DNA of 64,000 nucleotides from Pseudomonas sp. MM211. Its GTDB lineage: Bacteria; Pseudomonadota; Gammaproteobacteria; Pseudomonadales; Pseudomonadaceae. Every line of letters starts with the position of its first letter. The first letter of the stretch is position 1. The stretch covers positions 2,604,001 to 2,668,000 of the forward strand of contig NZ_CP081942.1 of assembly GCF_020386635.1 (NCBI RefSeq), in the 5' to 3' direction. Both the position numbers and the translations under genes were made by a program. Positions 50,709 to 60,775 of this stretch are shown piece by piece. The notes beneath the pieces were generated by a model. It made no database searches. It was not told the DNA's origin and worked only from the letters and a program-made list of their open reading frames with translations.

Positions 50709-53700
50709 TTATTGCAGTGGCAGATGGCGGCTGATCAACGCGCGCAGGGCTGCCGGCTTGACCGGCTTGGGCAGGAAGTCCAGGCCCGCAGCGTGCACCT
50801 GGGCGATCAGCTCGGGGCGGCCGTCGGCGCTGATCACCACGCCAGGTACCGGCTCACCGAGGCGGGTGCGCAGCCAGGCCATCAGCTCGGTGCCGGTATC
50901 GCCTTCGTCGAGGTGATAGTCGACCAGCGCCAGGTGCGGGCGCACGTCACCTGCGAGCAACGCTTCGCACTCGGCGCGATTGCGCGCCGACCACACTTGG
51001 CAGCCCCAGCGTGACAGCAGGCTGTGCATGCCGGTGAGGATACTTTCCTCGTTGTCGATGCACAGCACCTGGGTGCCGGTGAGTAGCTGGCCGTTGCCTT
51101 CCGGTCGCGGGCGCTGCAGGGCGGGCGTCTGATTACGGGCGATAGGCACGGTGACGCTGAACACGCTGCCCTTGCCTGGCCAGGAGCGTACTTCGAGGCT
51201 GTGATCGAGCACCCGGCATAGCCCATCGGCGATGGCGAGGCCAAGGCCCAGGCCTTTCTCGGCGCGGGTCTGGTGGCTGTCCAGGCGTTTGAATTCCTCG
51301 AAGATGGTTTGGCGCTTGTCTTCGGGGATGCCCGGTCGCGATCCCATACTTCCAGGCGCAGTTGTCTACCCTGGCGGCGCACGCCCAGCAGCACGCGGCC
51401 CTTGGCGTAGCGGAAGGCATTGGTAAGGAAGTTCTGTAACACGCGGCGCAGCAGCTTGATGTCGCTGTCCACGCGCAGTGTGCTGCCCTGCATATGGAAG
51501 TCGACGCCATGCTCCGCCGCCAGCACCTTGAATTCGGCGCCCAGGGTGTCGAACAGATTGTTGAGCACGAAGGCGTTGCGATCCGGGGTGATGCGGCCGT
51601 TCTCCAGGCGCGAGATGTCCAATAGATCGCTGATCAGGTCTTCTGCGGAGCGCAGCGAGCTGTCGAGGTGACGCACCAGTTCCTGGGCTTCCCGCGGCAG
51701 CGCTTCTTCCTGGTGGGAGAGGGCGGCGGAGAACAGGCGGGCAGCGTTGAGTGGCTGCATCAGGTCATGGCTGACCGCCGCGAGAAAGCGGGTTTTCGAG
51801 GCGTTGGCCGCTTCGGCGATGCCAGTGGCGGCGGTCAGCGCCTTGTTCAGTTGCGACAGCTCAAAGGTACGCTCGGCAACGCGTTGCTCGAGGCCCTCGT
51901 TGGCTGCCTTGAGGGCGCGCTCGGCTTCGCGGAATTCGGTGATGTCGGTGAAGCTCATGACGAAGCCGCCGCCCGGCATCGGGTTACCGATCAGCTCGAT
52001 GACCCGGCCATTGGGGAAGACCCTTTCGTAGCTGTGGGCGGTGCCCTGGCGCATCCAGTACAGGCGCTTGGTGACGCTTTCCTCGACATTGGTGCTGCCG
52101 AGCATGCCGCGCTCGGCATTGAACCGGATGATCTCGGCAATCGGCCGACCCACGCAAATCAGTCCTTCCGGGTACTCGAAGATTTCCAGGTAGCGATGGT
52201 TCCAAGCCACCAGACGCAGGGACTGGTCGACCACGCTGACGCCCTGGGTGATGTTTTCGATAGCGCCTTGCAGCAAGGCGCGGTTGAACTGCAGCACCTC
52301 GCTGGCTTCGCCAACGATGCGCACCACGTCCTCGACCTGCATGTCGCGCCCCTCGATGGCCGCTTTCACCACCGCGCGGGTCGAGGAGGCGCCGAGTACA
52401 CCCGCCAGCAGGCGTTCGGTGTGGGCGATCCATTCGCTGTTGGCCGGTTGTGCGGCGTTGAAGGTCTTGCCGTGGCGAGCAGCGAAGCGGCTAAAGCTGT
52501 GCTGCGCGCGCTCTGCGCCGACGAAGCGGCCGGCGAGCAGCAGCAGATCGTTGACCTGTACCGCGAGCATGGTGCGGCCGCCCTGCTTGCTGCCAAAGTC
52601 GTGGTTGACGAAGCGCCCGGCCTGCCAGTGCTCGGAAACCCGGGTGCGCGAGAAGAAAGATACCCAGGCGAATATCATGGTGTTGCCGGCCAGCGACAGC
52701 ACTACGCCGCGGGTCAGGGCGTCCACTTCGAAGCCGATCGGCGCGTACAGCAAGGTGCGCAGGCCAGGAAAGATATCCAGCGGCCAGCCCAGGCCGCGGG
52801 CCAGCACTGGCAGCACCAGTGTGTAGACCCACAGTGCGGCGCCAGTGATCAGGCCGGCGAATACGCCACGACGATTGGCCTGCTTCCACACCAGGGCGCC
52901 GAACATGGCGGGCGCCAACTGGCCGATGGCAGCGAAGGATATCTGCCCGATAGTCGCCAGGCTGGCGTTGGTGCCGAGCAGGCGGTAGCACACGTAGGCC
53001 AGCAGCAGGATCAGCACGATGCTGACCCGGCGTGCAGTGAGCATCCAGTGGCGGAAGGCCTCGAAGGGCCGCTCGGTGCTTTTGCGGTGCAGCAGCCAGG
53101 GCAGCAGCATGTCGTTGGAAATCATGGTCGATAGCGCCACCGAGGCGACGATTACCATGCCGGTGGCTGCCGATGCGCCGCCAATGAAGGCCAGCAGGGC
53201 CAGGGCCGGATGAGCCTCGGCCAGCGGCAGGCTGATCACGAACGAATCCGGGCTGACGCCGGCTGGCAGCAGCATCTGTCCGGCGAGGGCGATGGGAATA
53301 ACGAACAGCGCGGCGAGCAGCAGATACAGCGGGAATACCCAGCGCGCCAGGCGCAGATCCTGCGGTTGGGTGTTCTCCACCACGGTGACATGGAATTGGC
53401 GGGGCAGGCAGATGATGGCGATCATCGCCATGCCGGTTTGCACCAACATGGCCGGCCAGTTCACCGCCACGGCCCAGTATTCTTCGAGCTCGGTATTGCG
53501 CTGTGCCTGGCTGAGCAGGTCGCCGAAGCCGTTGTACAAGCCGTAGGTGACAAAGGCGCCCACAGCGAAGAAGGCCAGCAGCTTGACCAGCGATTCGAAA
53601 GCGATGGCCAGCACCATGCCGCGGTGATGCTCGGTAACGTCAAGGTTGCGGGTGCCGAACAGGATGGTGAACAGCGCCAGGATTAGCGATACAACCAGGG

Positions 53701-54184
53701 CAGTGTCCTGGGCGCGGGTGCCGTCTGGGTCGCTTTCCGAGCCGATCAGCAGGTTGACGCCGAGCACGATACCCTTGAGTTGCAGGGCAATGTAGGGCAG
53801 CACGCCGACCAGGCAGATGAGTGCGACGACGATGGCCAGCGACTGTGATTTGCCGTAGCGGGCAGCGATGAAGTCAGCAATCGAGGTGATGTTTTCCTGC
53901 TTGCTGATCAGCACCATCTTCTCGATCACCCAGGGGGCGAACAGCAAGAGCAGTATCGGCCCGAGGTAGATCGGCAGGAACGACCACAACTGTTCGGCGG
54001 CCTGGCCGACAGCGCCAAAGAACGTCCAGCTGGTGCAGTACACTGCCAGCGACAGGCTGTAGACCCAGGCGCGTACTTTCGGCGGCAGTGGTTTGCGCCG
54101 ACGGTCACCGTAGAAGGCGATGGCAAACAGAACGGCCATGTAGAGCAGGGCGACCGCAGCGATGAGCCAACTGGACAGCGACAT
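50709..54184 (-). pseudogene. symporter-type hybrid sensor kinase with an apparent frameshift
   Basis: The intact gene would encode about 1158 residues: a sodium:solute symporter-like sensor with some 13 helices (about residues 1-500), a PAS domain, HisKA with phospho-accepting His (SHDLMQPLNAARL), HATPase, and a C-terminal receiver with phospho-acceptor Asp (LALVDYHLDEG) and Lys (FLPKPVKP). The reading frame shifts at 51331-51343: the upstream frame reads VWDRDRAS and the downstream frame resumes as PGIPEDKRQTIFEEF. Adding one G gives D-R-G-P-G, the expected D-x-G-x-G ATP motif, so one base seems to be missing. As written, the protein would lose most of its HATPase domain and all of its receiver. 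A true mutation, programmed slippage or sequencing error are all possible. Start MSLSSWLIAAVALLY at 54184. Confidence 0.85.
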
Positions 54185-54353
54185 GCATACTCCGGAAGAA
54201 CCAAGGGGCGACTGTATCGTTGCATGCACGCCTTTACGTGCTCGCGTCGAGGCGTAGAAGATACCGCAGTAGTGTCTCAGTAAAGTACCGCAGCGTCAGG
54301 CGCGACCAAGGTCGCACATACACTGCGGGCGCTGCTTTTTATGGAGAAACCTA

Positions 54354-54923
54354 ATGTTCAAGCCGCAGTTGATCACCTTGCAACGTGGTGCCCTGCGCAT
54401 CGAGCCGCTGCTCGACGGCGATATTCCTGCGTTGGTGACGCTGGCTGAAGTCAACCGCTCTGAACTGGCCTACATGAGCGGCACCCGGCGCCTGGACTGG
54501 TATCGCCAGGCCCTGCACGAGCAGCGTGAGGATCGCGCGTTGCCCTTCGTGATTCGCCTGGGCGATCAGTTGGTCGGCACGACCCGCTTCGCCGATTTCA
54601 TACCGACCTTGCCCGCTGTGGAAATCGGCTGGACCTGGCTGGACGCCAGCCAGCACGGCACCGGGCTCAACAGCATGATCAAGTACCTGATGCTGCGTCA
54701 TGCCTTTGAAAGCTGGCGGATGGTTCGTGTGCAACTGAAGACTGCTGGCAGCAATTTGCGCTCCCAGCGCGCTATCGAAAAACTCGGCGCCATTCGCGAA
54801 GGGCTGCTGCGTAATCATCGCCGCCTGGCTGACGGGCGTCTCGACGATACCGTGATGTACAGCATCACCGATCATGAGTGGCCGGTGGTTAAGGCCGGTC
54901 TGGAGGCGCGCTTCGGCGTTTGA
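54354..54923 (+). CDS. GNAT family N-acetyltransferase (RimJ/RimL-like)
   Basis: A 189-residue GNAT enzyme. Visible features are the N-terminal LRIEPLLDGDIPALVTL, the acceptor strand EIGWTWLDASQHGTGLNS, and the acetyl-CoA region LKTAGSNLRSQRAIEKLGA followed by REGLLRNHRRLADG. This order is typical of the RimJ/RimL-type branch (DUF/Acetyltransf_3). Target unknown; small molecules or protein N-termini are possible. It is divergent from the sensor kinase and six bases ahead of an AraC gene. Confidence 0.88.
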   Translation: MFKPQLITLQRGALRIEPLLDGDIPALVTLAEVNRSELAYMSGTRRLDWYRQALHEQREDRALPFVIRLGDQLVGTTRFADFIPTLPAVEIGWTWLDASQHGTGLNSMIKYLMLRHAFESWRMVRVQLKTAGSNLRSQRAIEKLGAIREGLLRNHRRLADGRLDDTVMYSITDHEWPVVKAGLEARFGV

Positions 54924-54929
54924 TCCGCT

Positions 54930-55772
54930 ATGGACTCCGGTGAACGCACCCGTTTCTGGGAAAGCTCCGCACTGGCTGGGGTGGAGCTGCTCCAGGCGCG
55001 TTATATCAAACAGCGCTTCACCCCGCATGTGCACGAAGGTTTCGTGTTCACCGTGATCGAGCACGGCGCGCAGCGTTTCCGCCATCGTGGCGCCGACCAT
55101 CTGGCCCCCATCGGTAGCATGGTGCTGATCAATCCGGATGAAGTGCACACCGGTTCGGCGGCCCACGAGCAGGGTTGGTTCTACCGGGCGTTCTATCCGG
55201 CCCCTGCGCAGGTGAATGGTGTGCTCGAAGAGTTGGGGCTGGCCCAGCGCGGCCTGCCTTCATTTGCCGCCAGCGTGCTGCAGGATGTGCAACTGCATCA
55301 GGCATTTGGGCAGTTGCATCGCCTGCTCGACAGCGAAGCGAGTAAGCTGCAGCAGCAGACTGCATGGCGGGAAACGCTGCTGATGCTGTTCCAGCGGCAT
55401 GCGGGTGTTAGCCAGGCGCCGCTGCCTGGCCAGGAGCCCCGTGCGGTGACTTTGGCCAAGGAACTGCTCGCCTCGCGACTGGGCGAGCCACCTTCCCTGG
55501 AAGAGCTGGCCGCTGCGGTGAATCTCTCGCCCTTCCATTTCGCCCGGGTGTTCCGCCGCTCGACGGGCCTGCCGCCCCACGCCTGGCTGCAACTGCGCCG
55601 ATTGGAGCAAGCACGAGCGCTGCTGCGCGATGGTTGTGCACCGCTGAATGTCGCCTTGCAGCTGGGTTTCTCCGACCAGAGCCACCTTGGGCGGCAGTTC
55701 AAGCAGGCTTATGGCGTAGCGCCCGGCGAATACCGCAACGCCTGCCAACGCAGCCCCGTAGCCTGTGGTTGA
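54930..55772 (+). CDS. AraC family transcriptional regulator
   Basis: A 280-residue regulator with an N-terminal cupin-like sensing domain (HVHEGFVFTVIEHG, GSMVLINPDEVHTG) and a C-terminal pair of helix-turn-helix motifs (SLEELAAAVNLSPFHFARVF and NVALQLGFSDQSHLGRQFKQAYG). It starts six bases after the GNAT gene, so they are co-transcribed. The closely following azlCD genes on the same strand are a plausible target, given that AraC regulators often control adjacent amino acid exporters; this is inference. Confidence 0.9.
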   Translation: MDSGERTRFWESSALAGVELLQARYIKQRFTPHVHEGFVFTVIEHGAQRFRHRGADHLAPIGSMVLINPDEVHTGSAAHEQGWFYRAFYPAPAQVNGVLEELGLAQRGLPSFAASVLQDVQLHQAFGQLHRLLDSEASKLQQQTAWRETLLMLFQRHAGVSQAPLPGQEPRAVTLAKELLASRLGEPPSLEELAAAVNLSPFHFARVFRRSTGLPPHAWLQLRRLEQARALLRDGCAPLNVALQLGFSDQSHLGRQFKQAYGVAPGEYRNACQRSPVACG

Positions 55773-55908
55773 GCGCAGCGATACCCAGGTCAGCTTCCTC
55801 GGGTTTCGCTGTGCTCAACGCCGGGCTACGGTGCTTTGATCGCCGCACTTGCGCAAGATCGTTCAAGACTGACATGGCATCGGCCACATAGCCTTTGGCA
55901 ATCCTGAT

Positions 55909-55930
55909 CGCCCGCAAGCGGGCTCCTACC
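55909..55930. repeat. REP-like palindrome
   Basis: GCCCGC-AA-GCGGGC followed by tcctacc, the core form of a common Pseudomonas REP. It lies in the gap between the AraC and azlC genes. Confidence 0.6.
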
Positions 55931-55950
55931 TGCTCAATGGTTCGCCTCTC

Positions 55951-56661
55951 ATGTCCCGTCAACACGAATTTCTGCAGAGCCTGCGCGACATGCTGCCGAT
56001 GCTGCTCGGTGCCATGCCGTTTGGCATCATCTACGGCAGCCTGGCCGGCGCCGCCGGGCTGAGCGCCTGGCAAACCGTCGGCATGTCGGTGCTGGTGTTC
56101 GCCGGCTCCGCGCAGTTCATTGCCATCAGCCTGCTCGGTGGTGGCGCAACTCTGGCGGTGCTGTGGCTGACCACTCTGGTGGTGAATCTGCGCCACGCTC
56201 TATACAGCGCCACCCTGCAGCCTTTCGTCCGCCATCTGCCCAAGCGCTGGCGGGTGCCGCTGGCTTTCTGGTTGACCGACGAAGCTTTCGCGGTGGTGCA
56301 GCAGCGCTATGCGCGAAGCGACTCCTCGCCCTACAAGCACTGGTATTTCCTCGGTGCGGGCCTGGCGATGTACGTCAACTGGGTGAGTTGCACGCTGATA
56401 GGCCTGGTATTCGGCCAGGCCGTACCGAATATTGCCGCCTGGGGTCTGGATTTCGCGATGATCGCTACCTTCATCGGTGTCGTCGTGCCGATGCTACGCA
56501 ATCGCCCGCAGGTCGCCGCGGCGCTGGTGGCCGCGGTGGTCGCCCTGGTATGCCATGACCTGCCGTACAAACTCGGCCTGATGGCCGCTGCCTTTGCCGG
56601 CATTGTGGTCGGCGTGCTGCTGGAGCGTTGCCAGCGTCCACTGCTGGAGGAGCCGTGCTGA
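55951..56661 (+). CDS. azlC: AzlC family branched-chain amino acid exporter subunit
   Basis: A 236-residue inner-membrane protein with about eight hydrophobic helices. Signatures of the family are AMPFGIIYGSLAGAAGLS at the N-terminus and FAGSAQFIAISLL, with WLTTLVVNLRHALYSA in the middle and FWLTDEAFAV. With AzlD it exports branched-chain amino acids and toxic analogues such as azaleucine. Its stop overlaps the start of azlD (TGATG). A REP palindrome lies just upstream. Confidence 0.93.
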   Translation: MSRQHEFLQSLRDMLPMLLGAMPFGIIYGSLAGAAGLSAWQTVGMSVLVFAGSAQFIAISLLGGGATLAVLWLTTLVVNLRHALYSATLQPFVRHLPKRWRVPLAFWLTDEAFAVVQQRYARSDSSPYKHWYFLGAGLAMYVNWVSCTLIGLVFGQAVPNIAAWGLDFAMIATFIGVVVPMLRNRPQVAAALVAAVVALVCHDLPYKLGLMAAAFAGIVVGVLLERCQRPLLEEPC

Positions 56662-56990
56662 TGGAAAACTGGATCTTGATTGTCGGCATGCTGGCGATCA
56701 CCTTCGCCACCCGCTACAGCCTGTTCGCCTTTCCCGACCTGCGCTTTCCCCAGGCCGTGCGCCTGGCCCTGCATTACGTGCCGACGGCGGTGCTCACCGC
56801 CATCGTGGTGCCCGCCATGCTGCTGCCGGATGGCGAACACTGGGCCCTGAGCTGGGATAACGCCTATTTGCTGGCTGGGCTGGCGACCATCGCCATCGCG
56901 GTGCTTACCCGGCATCTGCTGGCAACCATCGGTGGCGGCCTGGTGATCTTCTTCCTGCTGCGCTGGGCGATGGGGCAGTTGCCGATCTGA
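56661..56990 (+). CDS. azlD: AzlD family branched-chain amino acid exporter subunit
   Basis: A 109-residue inner-membrane protein with three to four helices. MENWILIVGMLAITFATRYSLF and LHYVPTAVLTAIVVPAMLLP are the AzlD hallmarks. It is the small partner of AzlC; the ATG at 56661 overlaps the azlC stop, so the two are translationally coupled. The longer frame starting at 56628 lies within azlC and is not used. Confidence 0.92.
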   Translation: MENWILIVGMLAITFATRYSLFAFPDLRFPQAVRLALHYVPTAVLTAIVVPAMLLPDGEHWALSWDNAYLLAGLATIAIAVLTRHLLATIGGGLVIFFLLRWAMGQLPI

Positions 56991-57120
56991 GGTCGAGATT
57001 GTTCCACTTACCGCAATAAAGTAGTGCCAATAACGCGTATTCCTCAACTCGGCATCCTGTCGCAAGCTGGCCTCACGGATCGGGAACTCTCCCGGTCTAC
57101 CGCCAGCCAGGAGCCGACCC

Positions 57121-57738
57121 ATGAAAATCCATCACTTCCCACTCTCGGGGCATGCCCATCGCGCCGTTCTGTTCGCCTCGCTGCTTGGCCTCAAGCCCGA
57201 ACTGGTAGAGGTCGACCTCGCTGCGGGCGAGCACAAGCAGCCTGAGTTTCTGGCGCTCAACCCGTTCGGTCAGGTGCCGGTGCTGGAGGACGACGGCGTC
57301 GTCATCGCAGACGCTAACGCCATCCTCGTCTACCTCGCCAAGAAAACCGGCCGCACTGACTGGCTGCCGGAAGACCCTGCTGGTGCGGCGGCGGTGCAGC
57401 GCTGGCTGTCCGTTGCGGCCGGCGAATTGGCCTACGGGCCGTGTGCGGCACGCCTGATCACGGTATTCGGCTACGACCTCAACGCTGAAGAGGTGATCGC
57501 CCGCGCCCACGTGCTGCTCGCTCGCTTGGAGCGTCACCTGAGCGGCCGCCAATGGCTGGCCGCTGATCATCCGACCATCGCTGATGTGGCGCTGTACAGC
57601 TACCTGGCCCGGGCTCCGGAAGGCAATGTCGACCTGTCCTCTTACGTGCAGGTCAGGGCATTTCTGACGCGCATCGAAGCGCTGCCGGGCTTCGTCGCTA
57701 TCCCCGAAACGGCCGCAGGGCTGACCGCCAACGCCTGA
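57121..57738 (+). CDS. glutathione S-transferase family protein
   Basis: A 205-residue soluble enzyme with an N-terminal thioredoxin-like domain ([49 protein letters not shown]) and a helical C-terminal domain ([24 protein letters not shown]). The VPVLED and S/D-AxAIL pieces form the glutathione site. Likely role: conjugation or reduction of electrophiles. It is followed after 38 bases by a PNPOx/reductase/ferredoxin fusion and then a DUF1348 gene on the same strand, so these probably form a detoxification operon. Confidence 0.9.
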   Translation: MKIHHFPLSGHAHRAVLFASLLGLKPELVEVDLAAGEHKQPEFLALNPFGQVPVLEDDGVVIADANAILVYLAKKTGRTDWLPEDPAGAAAVQRWLSVAAGELAYGPCAARLITVFGYDLNAEEVIARAHVLLARLERHLSGRQWLAADHPTIADVALYSYLARAPEGNVDLSSYVQVRAFLTRIEALPGFVAIPETAAGLTANA

Positions 57739-57776
57739 GCATCCACACCGCCGTCGCCGCCACTGGGAGAACAGCC

Positions 57777-59843
57777 ATGACCGATCACGCGAAAACGCCT
57801 GCCACCTGGCATCCGGGCGAAACTCTCATCCAGGAAAAACTCGGCGTCGCCGAGCGGATGGCTGCGGTCGGCAAGCGTGTGGTGCGTGACTTCATGCCCG
57901 ATCAGCACCGCGAGTTCTATGCCCAGCTGCCGTTTATGGTGCTGGGCAGCGTGGATGCACAGGGCGATGCCTGGGCCGGCATGCTCGAAGGGCAGGTTGG
58001 CTTTATCGCCTCGCCGACGCCCGCCACGCTGGATATCGCTGCCCGCCCGCACCCAGATGATCCTATTGCGCAAGGAATGGGCGATGGTGCTGCGCTTGGC
58101 CTGCTTGGCATCGAACTGCACACCCGTCGGCGCAACCGTATTAATGGCTTGGTGACTGCCGGTGCGCAGGGCCTGCGGGTCGCGGTCAAAGAGAGCTTCG
58201 GCAACTGCCCGCGCTATATCCAGCAGCGCGACTTCACCTTTTCCCGTGATCCGGCAGCGCCGTTCGCCAGTGAGGTCAAAGAGTTGCCGGTGCTGGATGC
58301 AGCAGCGCGGACGTTGATCGAAGGGGCGGATACCTTCTTCGTTGCGACCTATACCGATGTCGATGGGCAGCGTCAGGTCGATGTCTCGCACCGTGGTGGC
58401 AATAGCGGCTTCGTGCGGATCGAGGCTGACGGAACGCTGACTATTCCGGACTTCAACGGCAACCTGTTCTTTTCCACCCTCGGTAACATCCTGCTCAATG
58501 GCAAGGCCGGCCTGCTGTTCGTGGATTTCGCCACGGGCGATGTGCTGCAGATGAGCGGTGATGCCGAGGTCATATTCGAATCACCAGAAATCGCTGCCTT
58601 CCAGGGCGCCGAGCGGCTGTGGACATTCCAGGCGCGGCGTATCGTGCGCCGCCCAGGTGCGGTGGCCTTGCGCTGGGCACTACGCGAAGACGGCTGGTCG
58701 GACAGTTCGCTGCTCACCGGCAACTGGCAGCAGGCTGCTGACCAGCTGCGCGCCGCCCAGTACGCTACGCAATGGCGGCCGATGAAAATCGCGCGCATCG
58801 TTCAGGAAAGTCAGTCGATCCGCTCGCTGCATCTTGAACCGGTCGATGGCGCCGGGCTGCTGCCGCATCTGGCCGGCCAGCACTTGCCGGTTCGGCTGCA
58901 AGTGGCTGCGGATGAGAAACCGCTGATCCGTACCTACACCCTGTCGGTGGCACCGTCCGATGGCCTTTATCGGATCAGCGTCAAGCGTGAAGGGCGGGTG
59001 TCGCAATTCATCCATGATCAGTTGCGTGAGGGCGATCTGATCGACGCTCGCGCCCCGGCCGGCGCGTTCACCCTCGACCCGCCCGATGATCGTCCGCTGG
59101 TGCTGCTGGCGGGTGGCATCGGTATCACCCCGATGCTGGCGATGCTGCGCCATGTGGTCTACGAAGGCTGGCGGCAGCAGCGAATCAGGCCGGTCACGCT
59201 GTTCTACGCTGCGCGGTCGAAAGCAGAGCGCGCCTTCGACCGCGAACTCACCGATCTGGTCGCCGCTGCCCAGGGTGCCGTCAGGTTGGTGCGGGTGCTT
59301 GGCGATACCCAGGGCGCTGAGCCGGGCATCGATTACGAGACGGCGGGGCGTATCGATATGGCACTGCTGACCCGCTTTCTGGCCTTCGACGATTACGACT
59401 TCTACCTGTGCGGCCCGCCGGCGTTTACCCAGGGCCTGTACGATGGCCTGCGCGGCTACAACATCGCTGACCGGCGCATCCACGCCGAAGGCTTCGGCCC
59501 GGCGTCCCTGCTGCGCAGCCTCGATCAACCCGCGACTGCTACGGCCATGCTGCCGCCGGCGACCGAGCCGGTGGCGGTGCTGTTCACCGAGTCGTTGAAG
59601 GAAGGACGCTGGACGCCTGAGTCGGGCACACTGCTGGAACTGGCCGAGGCCCGTGGCCTGGAACCGGAATTCAGCTGCCGCGAAGGCACCTGTGGTACCT
59701 GCCGCACGCGGCTGTTGAAAGGCGCTGTGAGCTACGTGAAACAGCCCACCGCGAAGCTGGACGACAACGAAGTGCTGATCTGCTGCGCTGTACCGGCGCA
59801 GTCACAGGAGACTGGCGGCGAGCGGCTGGAGCTGGCCCTCTGA
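57777..59843 (+). CDS. three-domain fusion: PNPOx-like, ferredoxin reductase-like and 2Fe-2S domains
   Basis: A 688-residue soluble protein. Residues about 45-280 are a pyridoxamine phosphate oxidase-like flavin-binding barrel (PFMVLGSVDAQGDAWAGML, then FVATYTDVDGQRQVDVSHRGG). Residues about 335-580 form a ferredoxin-NADP reductase module with RTYTLS for FAD and GGIGITPMLAML for NAD(P). The C-terminus is a plant-type 2Fe-2S ferredoxin with ligands C-x4-C-x2-C in SCREGTCGTC and a fourth Cys near LICCAVP. Electrons could pass from NAD(P)H through FAD and the cluster to the PNPOx flavin. The substrate is unknown; GST and DUF1348 neighbours suggest detoxification. Confidence 0.9.
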   Translation: MTDHAKTPATWHPGETLIQEKLGVAERMAAVGKRVVRDFMPDQHREFYAQLPFMVLGSVDAQGDAWAGMLEGQVGFIASPTPATLDIAARPHPDDPIAQGMGDGAALGLLGIELHTRRRNRINGLVTAGAQGLRVAVKESFGNCPRYIQQRDFTFSRDPAAPFASEVKELPVLDAAARTLIEGADTFFVATYTDVDGQRQVDVSHRGGNSGFVRIEADGTLTIPDFNGNLFFSTLGNILLNGKAGLLFVDFATGDVLQMSGDAEVIFESPEIAAFQGAERLWTFQARRIVRRPGAVALRWALREDGWSDSSLLTGNWQQAADQLRAAQYATQWRPMKIARIVQESQSIRSLHLEPVDGAGLLPHLAGQHLPVRLQVAADEKPLIRTYTLSVAPSDGLYRISVKREGRVSQFIHDQLREGDLIDARAPAGAFTLDPPDDRPLVLLAGGIGITPMLAMLRHVVYEGWRQQRIRPVTLFYAARSKAERAFDRELTDLVAAAQGAVRLVRVLGDTQGAEPGIDYETAGRIDMALLTRFLAFDDYDFYLCGPPAFTQGLYDGLRGYNIADRRIHAEGFGPASLLRSLDQPATATAMLPPATEPVAVLFTESLKEGRWTPESGTLLELAEARGLEPEFSCREGTCGTCRTRLLKGAVSYVKQPTAKLDDNEVLICCAVPAQSQETGGERLELAL

Positions 59844-59912
59844 GTGACCCGGCCAGTCTGATGGTAATGCGTTACGAGAGAACATCCCCAATCCACAGCA
59901 AGGAGTTGCGCC

Positions 59913-60377
59913 ATGTCCCGTCCACCGCTTCCCCCGTTCGACGAGCAATCCGCCATCGCAAAAGTACGCCTGGCCGAAGATGGCTGGAACGGTCGCGACC
60001 CGGCCAAGGTGGCGCTGGCTTATACCCTCGACACTCGCTGGCGCAACCGCGTCGAGTTCGTCACCAACCGTGCCGAGGCCGAAGCCTTTCTGACCCGCAA
60101 ATGGAACCGCGAGCTCGACTATCGGCTGATCAAGGAGCTTTGGGCTTATACCGGTAACCGCATCGCCGTGCGCTATGCCTACGAGTATCACGACGACAGC
60201 GGACAGTGGTTCCGCGCCTACGGCAACGAGAACTGGGAGTTTGCCGAGGACGGTCTGATGCGCGCGCGCCACGCCAGCATTAACGAACAGCCTATCGCCG
60301 AAGCCGACCGCAAGTTTCATTGGCCACTGGGCCGCCGCCCGGACGATTACCCTAGCCTCAGCGATTTCGGGTTCTGA
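59913..60377 (+). CDS. DUF1348 (SnoaL/NTF2-like) protein
   Basis: A 154-residue protein of the nuclear transport factor 2-like fold. The DUF1348 signatures are [45 protein letters not shown] and the C-terminal [14 protein letters not shown]. The conical fold can bind or convert small hydrophobic ligands; the reaction is unknown. The start has AAGGAG upstream. It lies 69 bases after the fusion oxidoreductase and probably belongs to the same operon. Confidence 0.9.
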   Translation: MSRPPLPPFDEQSAIAKVRLAEDGWNGRDPAKVALAYTLDTRWRNRVEFVTNRAEAEAFLTRKWNRELDYRLIKELWAYTGNRIAVRYAYEYHDDSGQWFRAYGNENWEFAEDGLMRARHASINEQPIAEADRKFHWPLGRRPDDYPSLSDFGF

Positions 60378-60469
60378 GCGCCGGTTCACGAGTTTTCTAA
60401 GCATGTGAAGGTCGATGCCGGTAGCAGGCAGGGATTACTTCAAGGCGCAAGCGCACATCCAGCGATCTC

Positions 60470-60540
60470 GTAGGAGGGGCTTTAGCCTCGAGCTCTTTAC
60501 GCCTAGGCAGGCACAATCGAGGCTAAAGCCTCTTCCACAG
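60470..60540. repeat. REP pair (BIME-like)
   Basis: gtaggaggggctttagcc (60470-60487) and, about 30 bases on, tcgaggctaaagcctctt form an inverted pair able to fold into a long hairpin. The first half is an exact reverse complement of 50655-50672. It lies downstream of the DUF1348 gene. Confidence 0.7.
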
Positions 60541-60775
60541 AAGCTCTGCTCACCGGCCGCCTCCGCCATGTTCCTGCCAGTGGTTTCCGCTGTCGAGGCC
60601 AAGCGGGAGCAGAGCGCCCTGGACTAGTAGGCTCCCACGCTGGAGCGTGGGAGCCATCATCGTATGATGGCGAACAGACTCTGAGCGCAAGCGCTCTGGG
60701 GTCACTCAGATACGGCATACTGCCCCGCTGCGCTCGTTGCGTAGTCAACGCTGAAGCAAGAGGATCGACAGGCGG
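60541..60775. other. intergenic region with a perfect 12-bp hairpin
   Basis: GGCTCCCACGCT / AGCGTGGGAGCC with a two-base loop lies at 60630-60655; it is another typical dispersed repeat and may end the GST-DUF1348 unit. The remaining bases contain the LysR promoter region. No gene. Confidence 0.6.

Noticed and set aside
57642..59528. Long minus-strand frames opposite the GST and fusion oxidoreductase genes
   Set aside because: Antisense to clear coding sequence with intact FAD, NAD and 2Fe-2S motifs.
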